Shown here: positions 1 through 6,585 of the stretch, piece after piece
Position numbering within the stretch: position 1 is the first letter of the stretch
Layout: every line of letters begins with the position of its first letter
Assembly (NCBI GenBank): GCA_947458575.1
Contig: CANHBE010000082.1
Span: forward strand, 1 to 10,074
Length of the DNA: 10,074 bases
From: Flavobacteriaceae bacterium
Lineage (GTDB): Bacteria > Bacteroidota > Bacteroidia > Flavobacteriales > Flavobacteriaceae
Direction of reading: 5' to 3'
The notes under the pieces: model-generated
Databases searched by the model: none
What the model saw: the letters and a program-made list of their open reading frames with translations, nothing else
Told to the model about the DNA's origin: nothing
Made by a program: the position numbers and the translations under genes

Positions 1-353
1 GGTTTTTTTCTTGAATTGATGCGATTTAGCACTTCTGCACGAAGTAAGACATTTGCATTATCAGTTTCTTCAATCTGATAAGGACGTCTGTACGATCCCG
101 GGTAAAATAGCACATCTTCTTCGCCCAGCATCGCCTCAAGATCATTGAGATAATATGCCGCTTCTTCTTTGTCGTTTAATAAGATCAGAAAAGGAAGGTC
201 TGTTTTTTTAAATAGCGATTGAATAACAAAGGACAGGGAAGAACCAATAAGCCCATTGACTTGAATTTTTTGTCCAGCTATAGAAAAATGGTCTCCAATA
301 AGTTTGACTTTTGGCGAGGAGTCATACAGATGTATCAGTGACTTTACACTCAA
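1..353 (-). CDS. mfd: Transcription-repair coupling factor Mfd, N-terminal part (runs off the left edge)
   Basis: Mfd is a cytoplasmic ATP-dependent translocase that removes RNA polymerase stalled at DNA lesions and recruits UvrA for nucleotide excision repair. Only 117 complete codons are present, covering the start of the UvrB-like N-terminal module. Recognisable stretches are GLIGSSLSFVIQSLFKK, LLNDKEEAAYYLNDLE, EDVLFYPGSYRRPYQIEET and NANVLLRAEVLNRI, which match the flavobacterial Mfd N-terminus as I know it. The helicase and RNA polymerase-interaction domains lie outside the window. I chose a TTG start at 351-353 (MSVKSLIHLYDSSP...), because the frame has no ATG near the expected N-terminus. 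The frame stays open upstream inside the lipoprotein gene, so the exact start is uncertain. It begins 5 bases after the lipoprotein stop codon, so the two are probably co-transcribed. Identity is strong; the start codon is moderately supported. Confidence 0.93.
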   Translation of the reverse strand, partial: MSVKSLIHLYDSSPKVKLIGDHFSIAGQKIQVNGLIGSSLSFVIQSLFKKTDLPFLILLNDKEEAAYYLNDLEAMLGEEDVLFYPGSYRRPYQIEETDNANVLLRAEVLNRINSRKK

Positions 354-358
354 TGGAA

Positions 359-943
359 TTATGGTTTTTGGGGTGTCAGTGGAATCGCTCTTGCGGTATC
401 TAACATTCGAATCATATCTGATTCGCCCTCTTCTTTTGGGATTTCACTTCTGCGAACGATTTCATCCATTTGTCTGGCAATTGATGCCAATTCAACATTG
501 ACATCACCGACTAAAGCCACAATTTTTTGAGCCGGAATTGCATCTATGTTGAGAAACAAATTAATTGAGTTTATTTTGGTAGTCAAAGCTGCAATTCGGC
601 TTTTTATTTCTGGTCTAACAAACGGTGGAGGAATAGTACCATTCAATACCATTACTTTCTTCGATAGTTCTTTAGATTTTTTTTGAAATGCGCCGATACT
701 ACTTTTAGGTGTTTGCAACAACTCTGTCCTGAAATCATTCATTTCTTTCCAATTTTGAATTAATGATTCTGTTTTTGGACTTAAAATGGGAAAGCTAAAT
801 TTCCAACCATTGCTGATAGTAGAGAAAACGAGAGCTCTCGCCTTTGCATCTTTTTGCTGTTCCAGAATTTGTTGTTCGTCTCTGCTTTGACAAGAAAACA
901 AACAAAGGAAGCAAATACAAAAAAGAATTAGTGTTCGTTTCAT
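359..943 (-). CDS. Predicted lipoprotein of unknown function, upstream of mfd
   Basis: This 194-residue protein has a lipoprotein signal peptide: MKR, a hydrophobic core, then the lipobox LFSC with the acylated cysteine at residue 18. Signal peptidase II cleavage and attachment to an envelope membrane are expected. The mature protein starts CQSRDEQQ. The early Asp-Glu pair loosely recalls the acidic lipoprotein export signals of Bacteroidota surface lipoproteins, but that is only suggestive. The rest is soluble and mostly helical in character, with many Lys, Glu and Gln residues, and I recognise no enzymatic motif. I do not recognise the family. The ATG at 941-943 follows a good Bacteroidota promoter by about 20 bases. 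The stop lies 5 bases before the mfd start, so this is the first gene of a two-gene operon, at least within the window. A functional link to Mfd is not implied, since one protein sits in the envelope and the other in the cytoplasm. Confidence 0.85.
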   Translation of the reverse strand: MKRTLILFCICFLCLFSCQSRDEQQILEQQKDAKARALVFSTISNGWKFSFPILSPKTESLIQNWKEMNDFRTELLQTPKSSIGAFQKKSKELSKKVMVLNGTIPPPFVRPEIKSRIAALTTKINSINLFLNIDAIPAQKIVALVGDVNVELASIARQMDEIVRRSEIPKEEGESDMIRMLDTARAIPLTPQKP

Positions 944-966
944 GCCTAAAATTAAGTGCTGGGTTA

Positions 967-996
967 CAAAGGTAAAATGAAACTTAACAAGACCAA
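967..996 (-). promoter_or_regulatory. Bacteroidota-type promoter for the lipoprotein-mfd operon
   Basis: Read on the minus strand, TACCTTTG (967-974) is an exact match to the TAnnTTTG -7 box of the Bacteroidota primary sigma factor. A TTG (994-996) lies 19 bases upstream, inside the usual spacing for the -33 element. The predicted transcript would start near 960 and have a leader of about 20 bases before the ATG at 943. This is the best-formed promoter in the window. Confidence 0.7.
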
Positions 997-1066
997 TGTT
1001 ATTGTCAAATTTATTTTTTTAATTTCTGAATCAATGGTCAGTGAACTAATATTTTAGTGAAAAGAC

Positions 1067-1074
1067 TATCTTTA
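1067..1074 (+). promoter_or_regulatory. Possible -7 box for tdh
   Basis: TATCTTTA matches seven of the eight positions of TAnnTTTG when the two free bases are counted, and lies 22 bases before the tdh start. I see no TTG at the proper -33 distance, so this is a weaker call than the divergent promoter on the other strand of the same intergenic region. Confidence 0.4.
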
Positions 1075-1096
1075 CCAACACAAAAGATACTTCAAA

Positions 1097-2053
1097 ATGA
1101 ACACAAAAATTCTGATAATTGGGGCATGTGGACAAATAGGTACGGAGCTGACTTTCAAGTTAAGAGCGATGTATGGAACGGAAAATGTCATCGCGAGTGA
1201 TATTCGTAAAATGAATAATGAAGTCGTTAATTCAGGACCATTTGAGGTTGTCAATGCACTTGATTATAATCAGATCGAACATTTAGTAGAGATTCATCAA
1301 ATAACGGATGTTTACCTGATGGCGGCGTTGCTATCTGCAACCGCTGAAAAAAACCCTGCTTTTGCTTGGGATTTGAATATGAATTCGCTTTTTCATGTCC
1401 TTAATTTAGCAAAAGCTAAGAAAATCAAGAAGATCTTTTGGCCATCAAGCATTGCTGTTTTTGGAATCACAACGCCACGTGAAAACACACCACAGTACAC
1501 CATTATGGAACCTTCAACGGTTTATGGAATAAGCAAACAGTCAGGCGAACGCTGGTGTGAATATTATCATCGCATGTTTGGTGTAGATGTTCGAAGTGTG
1601 CGTTATCCCGGTTTGATTAGTTGGAGTACGCCTCCCGGGGGCGGAACCACAGATTATGCAGTTGATATTTATCACAAAGCCATTAGTCAGGGTAAATTTG
1701 AGTGCTTTCTATCCTCCGAAACCAAAATGCCTATGATGTATATGGACGACGCAATCAGAGCAACACTTGCCATTATGCAATCAGATGAGTCCCAAATTAA
1801 AATACGATCTTCTTATAATTTGTCGGCAATTAGTTTTACCCCAAATGAAATTGCAGCTGAGATCAAAAAGCATATTCCGGATTTTACGATCACTTATAAA
1901 CCCGATTTCCGGCAGCAGATTGCAGATAGTTGGCCAGCCAGTATTGATGACACTGAGGCAAGAAAAGATTGGGGCTGGCATCATCAATACGATCTGTCAA
2001 AAATGACGACTACAATGCTTGAGAATTTGAGAAAGCACCCGAATGTTATTTAG
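1097..2053 (+). CDS. tdh: L-threonine 3-dehydrogenase, extended short-chain dehydrogenase type
   Basis: The 318-residue protein is predicted to oxidise L-threonine with NAD+ to 2-amino-3-ketobutyrate, the first step of threonine conversion to glycine and acetyl-CoA, in the cytoplasm. The N-terminal Rossmann fold shows the NAD-binding GACGQIG (residues 9-15) and an acidic residue, Asp35, in VIASDIRK. The SDR catalytic residues are Tyr143 and Lys147 in TVYGISK, with Ser117/Ser118 in WPSSIAVFG as the hydroxyl partner. The segment RYPGLISWSTPPGGGTTDYA (169-188) and the MPMMYMDDAIRAT segment are typical of the SDR-type threonine dehydrogenases known from flavobacteria, which are unrelated to zinc-dependent Tdh. 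Length fits the family (about 310-320). The ATG at 1097 places the glycine motif at the usual distance. The partner glycine C-acetyltransferase (kbl) is not adjacent. The 3' end overlaps the convergent NTF2-like gene by 8 bases. Another sugar epimerase-like SDR is the alternative, but the substrate-loop motifs favour Tdh. Confidence 0.93.
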   Translation: MNTKILIIGACGQIGTELTFKLRAMYGTENVIASDIRKMNNEVVNSGPFEVVNALDYNQIEHLVEIHQITDVYLMAALLSATAEKNPAFAWDLNMNSLFHVLNLAKAKKIKKIFWPSSIAVFGITTPRENTPQYTIMEPSTVYGISKQSGERWCEYYHRMFGVDVRSVRYPGLISWSTPPGGGTTDYAVDIYHKAISQGKFECFLSSETKMPMMYMDDAIRATLAIMQSDESQIKIRSSYNLSAISFTPNEIAAEIKKHIPDFTITYKPDFRQQIADSWPASIDDTEARKDWGWHHQYDLSKMTTTMLENLRKHPNVI

Positions 2054-2555
2054 ATTTCAACTTCTCGATTAGCGGATTTTCTATATCGGACTTTATTTTG
2101 ATCGCATCATTGGTGACATCGTTTGGGATGGTCATCGAAAGCACGTAGTGTTTTATTTTCCACTTGTTTCCTGTTTTAACCAGCACTCCCGAACCTCGAC
2201 AAACTTTCATCCAAGTATCTAGTAACTCGTCAAACCAAGCAGTTTTTTTATCCTTGCTGAGGTAAATATGTCTTTCCAAAGGTTTAAAATCCCACGCCTT
2301 TCCTCGGTCAAAATATGGTTTCGCAAAAGTTTGAAATTCACTCTTACTCCAATGCTCAGAAGCATCTGTACCAACATATATAGCGTCTTCCGTCATAGTA
2401 TCAAAGTAATTTTTGGCATCTGCAGCTGCCGCAGCTTTGTGCCACTGGTCTAAGAGATTGTTAATTTGCATTTTTTCATCAGACTCAATTCTTTGTGATG
2501 AATTGTAGGACATAAGTATAAGTCCTAGCAAAAGAAGTAGCATTGTTTTTTTCAC
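2046..2555 (-). CDS. Secreted NTF2/SnoaL-like fold protein
   Basis: I place the start at the GTG at 2553-2555, giving about 169 residues beginning MKKTMLLLLLGLILMS, a normal signal peptide with a basic start and hydrophobic core. An ATG four codons further in is an alternative. The frame extends upstream to a TTG at 2609, but that would put a poor 18-residue extension before the signal. There is no lipobox cysteine, so a periplasmic or secreted soluble protein is more likely than a lipoprotein. The mature part resembles the SnoaL-like/NTF2 superfamily: an N-terminal helix (NNLLDQWHKAAAAADAKNYF), then DTMTEDAIYVGTDASE, a KSEF helix, and the closing strands with WFDELLD and GNKWKIKHYVLSM. Members fold as a cone-shaped alpha+beta barrel with a ligand pocket. 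Many have unknown substrates, and none is assigned here. It converges on tdh with an 8-base overlap of stop regions. Confidence 0.8.
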   Translation of the reverse strand: MKKTMLLLLLGLILMSYNSSQRIESDEKMQINNLLDQWHKAAAAADAKNYFDTMTEDAIYVGTDASEHWSKSEFQTFAKPYFDRGKAWDFKPLERHIYLSKDKKTAWFDELLDTWMKVCRGSGVLVKTGNKWKIKHYVLSMTIPNDVTNDAIKIKSDIENPLIEKLKSK

Positions 2556-2655
2556 GAGAAAGGTTTTTATTGGAGAAACATTGATGAACGACAAAGTAAA
2601 AGTAGACAATAAACTAAAAAGTGATATAAAATAATTTCATCTTCAGCGTATTGTG

Positions 2656-2663
2656 TACTTTTA
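2656..2663 (+). promoter_or_regulatory. Possible -7 box for the L,D-transpeptidase gene
   Basis: TACTTTTA resembles TAnnTTTG except for the last base and lies 24 bases before the ATG at 2688. No clear TTG element is seen at the -33 position, so confidence is low. Confidence 0.3.
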
Positions 2664-2687
2664 TGACCAAATAAACGGGTTATTGAA

Positions 2688-4280
2688 ATGAGAACTGTAC
2701 TCTTATGTTTCGCTCTATTTCTTTGTGGAAGATTATTGTCATTTAATGGGAGAGTTGACTGTTTTTCTAGCTCTTCAATTAAATGTAAGCGATTGGAAAT
2801 CTGTGCATCTCAAAGTACCGACCCTATTATTGATAGTATTGCGATGCGTCAGTTCTTTTCGAAGCATCCAAAATTAAAAAATTACGAATCGGAAGTTACT
2901 GCAGTATACAGAAAGCGGGAGTTTAGAAGTATTTGGTTTGAGTCAAATAAGCTTTCTGAATTGGGCGATTTATTACACAAAAGTTTAAATAATCTATCTG
3001 CCGACGGGCTGGAATTAAACGTACCGTACCACGAGGAGTTAAAAAGCGCTTTCACAAGATTACAAGAAGATTTTAATCCCAATGCTGAAATAGAATTCCT
3101 AATGACTTCTATGTACTTCTTTTACACACAGCATGTTTTTCTCGGTATAGATGACAAAAGCACAGCCGATCTTGGATGGCACATTCCGCGGAAGAAAGTG
3201 TCGTTTGTTAGTTATCTGGATACGCTAGTTCGAAATCCTACTTTATTATTGCGTGACGAAACCAAGATGTTTCAACAGTATTATGATTTGAAAGATGCTT
3301 TGGCAAAGTATCGAGCAATTGAAGGGAAGGGCAAATGGCAGCCAATCGTGATGACAAAATCGAAGTCTATGGGAGTTGGTGCGTCCTCTTCCGCGGTCAT
3401 GCAAATTCGGGAAAGGTTGTGGCTTCTGGGTTATTTAAAATTAAATACTAAATCAGATAAGTACGACAAAGAAATGGCTTCTGCTATTTGGAAATACAAA
3501 AAAAATACGGGTATCATTGTAAATGACTCCATCACACCAAGATTAGTTGCGTCTTTAAATATTCCTATCGCAGACAGAATTCGTACAATTATCTTTAATA
3601 TGGAACGCTGCCGCTGGATTCCAAGCGATTTCAATCAGGCAAATGAATACATCTTTATCAACATTCCGTCGTTCCAAATGAACTATTTTAAAGACGGCAA
3701 AACATTGCTCAATTCGAAAGTTGTAGTCGGAAAAGTAATGAACCAAACAGTAATTTTCAGTGGTATGCTGCAGTATGTGGTTTTTAGTCCTTATTGGAAT
3801 GTTCCCAAAAGCATAATAGAAAAGGAAATCAAACCGGCAATGAAGAAAAACAAGAATTATCTTGTCCAGCATAATATGGAATGGAATGAAGGTAATATTA
3901 GACAAAAACCTGGACCGAAGAATTCTTTGGGTTTGGTGAAATTTCTTTTCCCAAATTCGAATTCTATTTATCTGCATGACACTCCTTCGAAAAGTTTGTT
4001 TAAAGAAGAGAAAAGAGCTTTTAGTCACGGATGTATACGGTTGGAAAAACCTGTTGAATTAGCATATCTTCTCCTGAAAGATGATAAGAACTGGCCTATG
4101 GAAAAGTTTAATAGTGCGTTCCATTCTAAAAAGGAGATTTGGTATACGTTGAAACGAAAGATACCGGTGTATATCGGATACTTTACAGCATGGGTCGGCC
4201 CTGAAGACGGAATACAGTTTTATGATGATATTTACGCTCGCGACGAGTGTTTGATTGAATTTCTCTATGACAGAAAATAA
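2688..4280 (+). CDS. L,D-transpeptidase, YcbB-like (YkuD catalytic domain)
   Basis: The 530-residue protein is predicted to make or remodel 3-3 cross-links in peptidoglycan, or to attach other molecules to it, in the periplasm. The N-terminus (1-20) is hydrophobic enough for export; the following 20 residues are unusually rich in Cys and Ser, and no lipobox is convincing. Residues about 50-215 match the scaffold region of YcbB/LdtD-type enzymes (for example AVYRKREFRSIWF and DGLELNVPYHEEL). Residues about 232-290 form a peptidoglycan-binding type 1 domain (VMQIRERLWLLGYL). The YkuD domain spans about 320-490, with IFINIPSFQM, FSPYWNVPKSI, LHDTPSKSLF (His430) and the catalytic signature SHGCIR (446-451), where Cys449 is the nucleophile and His447 belongs to the same motif. 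All catalytic residues are intact. Length fits the YcbB class rather than short YkuD proteins. The gene stands alone, divergent from the NTF2-like gene. Confidence 0.93.
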   Translation: MRTVLLCFALFLCGRLLSFNGRVDCFSSSSIKCKRLEICASQSTDPIIDSIAMRQFFSKHPKLKNYESEVTAVYRKREFRSIWFESNKLSELGDLLHKSLNNLSADGLELNVPYHEELKSAFTRLQEDFNPNAEIEFLMTSMYFFYTQHVFLGIDDKSTADLGWHIPRKKVSFVSYLDTLVRNPTLLLRDETKMFQQYYDLKDALAKYRAIEGKGKWQPIVMTKSKSMGVGASSSAVMQIRERLWLLGYLKLNTKSDKYDKEMASAIWKYKKNTGIIVNDSITPRLVASLNIPIADRIRTIIFNMERCRWIPSDFNQANEYIFINIPSFQMNYFKDGKTLLNSKVVVGKVMNQTVIFSGMLQYVVFSPYWNVPKSIIEKEIKPAMKKNKNYLVQHNMEWNEGNIRQKPGPKNSLGLVKFLFPNSNSIYLHDTPSKSLFKEEKRAFSHGCIRLEKPVELAYLLLKDDKNWPMEKFNSAFHSKKEIWYTLKRKIPVYIGYFTAWVGPEDGIQFYDDIYARDECLIEFLYDRK

Positions 4281-4378
4281 AAACGAATTGTGCATTCAAA
4301 GAGGAAATTTCTTCGAATAACAGATAATATTTATTATTAATTTTGGGATACAAAACAGCAACCTTTAAAGTAAAGTTT

Positions 4379-4915
4379 ATGAAAACAGTTAGAATTTTTT
4401 TATTTGTATTGACCCTATTTACGGTTGGCGCTATTCAAGCCCAGAAAGTAGGCGTACGAGCAGGATTGAACATCGCAAATGTAAGTGGTAGTGATGTAGT
4501 AGAAAACAAATCTCTGATAGGATTGCATGTGGGTGTTTTTAAAGAGATTACAATTGTACCCGAGATTTTCTTTTTGCAACCGGAATTACAGTATTCTATG
4601 CAAGGTTATAAAATAGAAGAAGAGGACTTTTCTTTGGGTTATTTCAATATACCTTTACTTGGAAAGGTCTACATTGCTAAAGTCCTAAGCGTGGAGGCAG
4701 GACCGCAGATTGGCTTTAAGGTCAATGACAATCTCGAAGGAGATTTAGCAGACAACATAAAGACTTTTGAAACATCTTTTGTGGGAGGAATAGGTTACAA
4801 CTTTCCTCTAGGGCTGTCTATAAATGCCAGATATGGTCTGGGATTGACCGATATTGTAAAGGACTCAAACGTAAAGAATTCAGTCTTTCAAATCGGAGCA
4901 GCATTTAAGTTTTAG
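4379..4915 (+). CDS. Small outer-membrane beta-barrel (porin family) protein
   Basis: I use the ATG at 4379, which gives 178 residues starting with a clear signal peptide, MKTVRIFLFVLTLFTVGAIQ, and cleavage after AQA-type residues (GAIQAQ|KVG). The frame is open from a TTG at 4343, but that would add a polar extension in front of the signal. The mature start KVGVRAGLNIANVSGSD is typical of the Bacteroidota 'outer membrane beta-barrel' families (OMP_b-brl type), followed by alternating amphipathic strands with tyrosines and glycines: FLQPELQYSMQGYKI, GYFNIPLLGKVYI, VEAGPQIGFKV, VGGIGYNFPLGLSINARYG. It ends in Phe (FQIGAAFKF), as expected of a barrel recognised by the BAM machinery. About eight strands fit the length. 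Its ligand or partner is unknown, since such proteins range from structural barrels to adhesins. No operon partner is clear; the next gene starts about 120 bases downstream. Confidence 0.85.
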   Translation: MKTVRIFLFVLTLFTVGAIQAQKVGVRAGLNIANVSGSDVVENKSLIGLHVGVFKEITIVPEIFFLQPELQYSMQGYKIEEEDFSLGYFNIPLLGKVYIAKVLSVEAGPQIGFKVNDNLEGDLADNIKTFETSFVGGIGYNFPLGLSINARYGLGLTDIVKDSNVKNSVFQIGAAFKF

Positions 4916-5038
4916 TTTCATTGATCACATTATAAAGGTGATAACTCATCTTTCGCAAAGCCCGAAATCACAATTGATTTTGTAACATCCAATTCGTTAA
5001 TGTTACCAATTGTTCTTTACCATTCTAATTCTTACGTT

Positions 5039-5842
5039 ATGAGAGCACACGATATAGATTACCAAATTTTTGGAGAAGAAATGCAATATGTGGAAATCGA
5101 ACTTGATCCTCAGGAAATTGTCATTGCTGAAGCGGGGAGTTTTATGATGATGGACAACGGAATCAAGATGGAAACGATTTTCGGAGATGGTTCGGAACAA
5201 CAACAAAGCGGATTATTCGGGAAGTTGCTTTCGGCTGGGAAACGGGTTCTTACCGGCGAAAGTCTGTTTATGACGGCATATATAAACCAAAATGCAACAA
5301 AAAGCAAGGTGTCTTTCGCATCACCTTACCCCGGCAAAATTGTAGCAATTGATTTAAGTGCATTCGAGGGAAAATTCATTTGCCAGAAAGATTCGTTTTT
5401 ATGTGCTGCCAAAGGTGTTTCAGTCGGAATTGAGTTCTCTAGAAAACTCGGACGTGGACTTTTTGGAGGGGAAGGTTTCATCATGCAAAAACTAGAAGGA
5501 GACGGAATGGCATTTGTACATTCGGGAGGAACTTTGGCCAAAAGAGAGTTGCGGTCAGGTGAAATACTAAAAATTGATACAGGTTGTGTCGTTGGATTCT
5601 CTAAAAATATTGACTATGATATCGAGTTTATAGGAGGAGTAAAGAATACACTCTTTGGAGGTGAAGGTGTTTTTTACGCCACTTTACGCGGACCTGGGAC
5701 TGTCTATGTTCAGTCGCTTCCGTTTAGCAGATTAGCAGACAGAATAATAGCTTCCGCTCCAAAGAATGGAGGAAATTCAAGAGATGAAGGTAGTTTGTTA
5801 GGAGGAATAGGAAACCTTTTGGATGGTGATAATCGATTTTAA
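5039..5842 (+). CDS. AIM24/TIGR00266 family protein
   Basis: With the ATG at 5039 the protein is 267 residues and begins MRAHDIDYQIFGEEMQYVEI, the customary N-terminus of this family. An in-frame ATG at 5000 would add 13 residues of no family character. Diagnostic segments are VIAEAGSFMMMDNGI (about 28-42), GLFGKLLSAGKRVLTGESLF, the glycine-rich LGRGLFGGEGFIMQKLEG, and near the end LFGGEGVFYATLRGPGTVYV followed by QSLPFSRLADRI. The repeated GG-E-G turns reflect the stacked beta-strand fold, related to the TRAP-like fold. The family is widespread in bacteria, and the yeast relative AIM24 affects mitochondrial inner-membrane organisation. The bacterial biochemical role is not established. No signal peptide or transmembrane segment is seen, so it is probably cytoplasmic or peripherally membrane-bound. 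The Gly/Asp-rich tail after residue 240 looks flexible. A hairpin terminator follows 23 bases after the stop. Confidence 0.92.
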   Translation: MRAHDIDYQIFGEEMQYVEIELDPQEIVIAEAGSFMMMDNGIKMETIFGDGSEQQQSGLFGKLLSAGKRVLTGESLFMTAYINQNATKSKVSFASPYPGKIVAIDLSAFEGKFICQKDSFLCAAKGVSVGIEFSRKLGRGLFGGEGFIMQKLEGDGMAFVHSGGTLAKRELRSGEILKIDTGCVVGFSKNIDYDIEFIGGVKNTLFGGEGVFYATLRGPGTVYVQSLPFSRLADRIIASAPKNGGNSRDEGSLLGGIGNLLDGDNRF

Positions 5843-5864
5843 GCGGATTTCAGGACAACACAAG

Positions 5865-5898
5865 AAAAAAGACCAACTGAGAGGAAGGTCTTTTTTTT
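5865..5898. terminator. Intrinsic terminator, probably bidirectional
   Basis: AAAAAAGACC (5865-5874) pairs with GGTCTTTTTT (5887-5896) across a 12-base loop, and the T-run continues to 5898. On the plus strand it ends the AIM24-family gene. On the minus strand the A-run becomes a U-tract, so it can also end the gene whose stop is at 5915-5917. The G+C part of the stem is only four pairs, so strength is moderate, but its placement between two convergent stops supports the call. Confidence 0.8.
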
Positions 5899-5914
5899 AT
5901 TGTGGAATGCTTTA

Positions 5915-6325
5915 CTATCTATTGTAAGGACTTTCATAATTGAGCAACTTGGAAAAGTAATCCTTTATGAAGGCATGCTGTTCCTTGAAAGTCATTTTGT
6001 TGGCTGACTTTGTTTCAATTTTAATGGCATCAAAACGATGATTGGCATGGATAAGATTATATAATTCGGTTTTTGCGCTTGAAGGACCGTAGAGAACCAC
6101 CTCGTCATGGCCCCTAATGATTTCCATAAGCGATTTGTAGTAGGCGTGTAGTATTTGTTTCTCTTTGTTGTGTAGCGCATTTTCGCTCTGTAAAAGCGGC
6201 TGTTGATTAATCATAGAAACATGCTCCGCATTTATTGTTTTTACTTCAAAAGTGTCAACAACATATTCCATACAATAGGCAGTTGCGTGATCCATCCAGA
6301 TACCCAATCTTTTTTTAGCTTTCAT
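5915..6325 (-). CDS. Small eRF1-like 'translational machinery' type protein (tentative)
   Basis: This is a 136-residue soluble protein without signal peptide. It opens with RLGIWMDHATAYCME (6-20), has HNKEKQ (52-57), then DEVVLYGPSSAKTELYNLI (74-92), and ends with KSANKMTFKEQHAFIKDYF (106-124). The order 'WxDH... strand - (D/H)E(V/I)(V/L)L.GP..AK.EL - T..Q..A....YF' matches small bacterial proteins often annotated as 'translational machinery protein', which are related to the eRF1/Pelota domain III fold and the baeRF group. The GP-x-x-AK-x-EL turn corresponds to the GPGxxK-type loop of that fold. I infer a ribosome-associated or RNA-related stress role, which is not shown by the sequence. The catalytic GGQ motif of release factors is absent, so it should not hydrolyse peptidyl-tRNA. 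It is monocistronic, with its own likely promoter and a shared terminator. Alternative: a lineage-specific protein of unknown function. Confidence 0.75.
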   Translation of the reverse strand: MKAKKRLGIWMDHATAYCMEYVVDTFEVKTINAEHVSMINQQPLLQSENALHNKEKQILHAYYKSLMEIIRGHDEVVLYGPSSAKTELYNLIHANHRFDAIKIETKSANKMTFKEQHAFIKDYFSKLLNYESPYNR

Positions 6326-6361
6326 AACTTTAATTTTTAAAAATGAAGTTTAATCACCACC

Positions 6362-6385
6362 AGGAAATCTAAAGTTTAATTTCCT
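6362..6385 (-). promoter_or_regulatory. Inverted repeat in the leader of the eRF1-like gene
   Basis: AGGAAAT (6362-6368) and ATTTCCT (6379-6385) are perfect 7-base inverted repeats around a 10-base centre that itself contains TAAA-G-TTTA. It sits between the presumed promoter (6390-6421) and the ATG at 6325, so it could form a leader hairpin or be a binding site for a dimeric regulator. It is A+T-rich, so chance is possible. Confidence 0.35.
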
Positions 6386-6389
6386 CTAT

Positions 6390-6421
6390 TAAAGGTACGA
6401 ATAAAATAGCAGATCATGCAA
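6390..6421 (-). promoter_or_regulatory. Probable promoter of the eRF1-like gene
   Basis: On the minus strand TACCTTTA (6390-6397) differs from TAnnTTTG only in the last base, and a TTG (6419-6421) lies 21 bases upstream, an acceptable Bacteroidota spacing. It predicts a leader of roughly 60 bases, longer than elsewhere in the window, containing the inverted repeat at 6362-6385. Confidence 0.5.
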
Positions 6422-6585
6422 TTGAAAATTGGATTTAGTTGCTCTCCCAACGAATCAGTTGGCATTATTTGAACCGAGCTTTTAGTAGATACAATGACTT
6501 AGATGAGGAAATCATGCGATAAGCACCGGATCATCAAATGACAAACATTAAAAGAGGCGAGCTACATATTTCAAGACAAGCTTTT

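Noticed and set aside
304..501. 65-codon plus-strand frame across the mfd/lipoprotein junction
   Set aside because: It is antisense to two well-supported minus-strand genes and has no recognisable features.
3555..4028. 157-codon minus-strand frame opposite the L,D-transpeptidase
   Set aside because: It is the reverse-strand shadow of the YkuD domain region. The plus-strand frame has intact catalytic motifs, and the minus frame shows low-complexity hydrophobic and aromatic residues without family features.
4924..4942. ATCAC ... GTGAT hairpin after the beta-barrel gene
   Set aside because: Only five pairs and no T-run follows, so it is not a convincing terminator.
6439..6522. A 27-codon plus-strand stretch (LLSQRISWHYLNRAFSRYND...) that reads like real protein, with in-frame stops on both sides
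   Set aside because: It is too short, I do not recognise a family, and it overlaps no start signal. It could be a gene remnant, but nothing firm supports that; a translated search would settle it.
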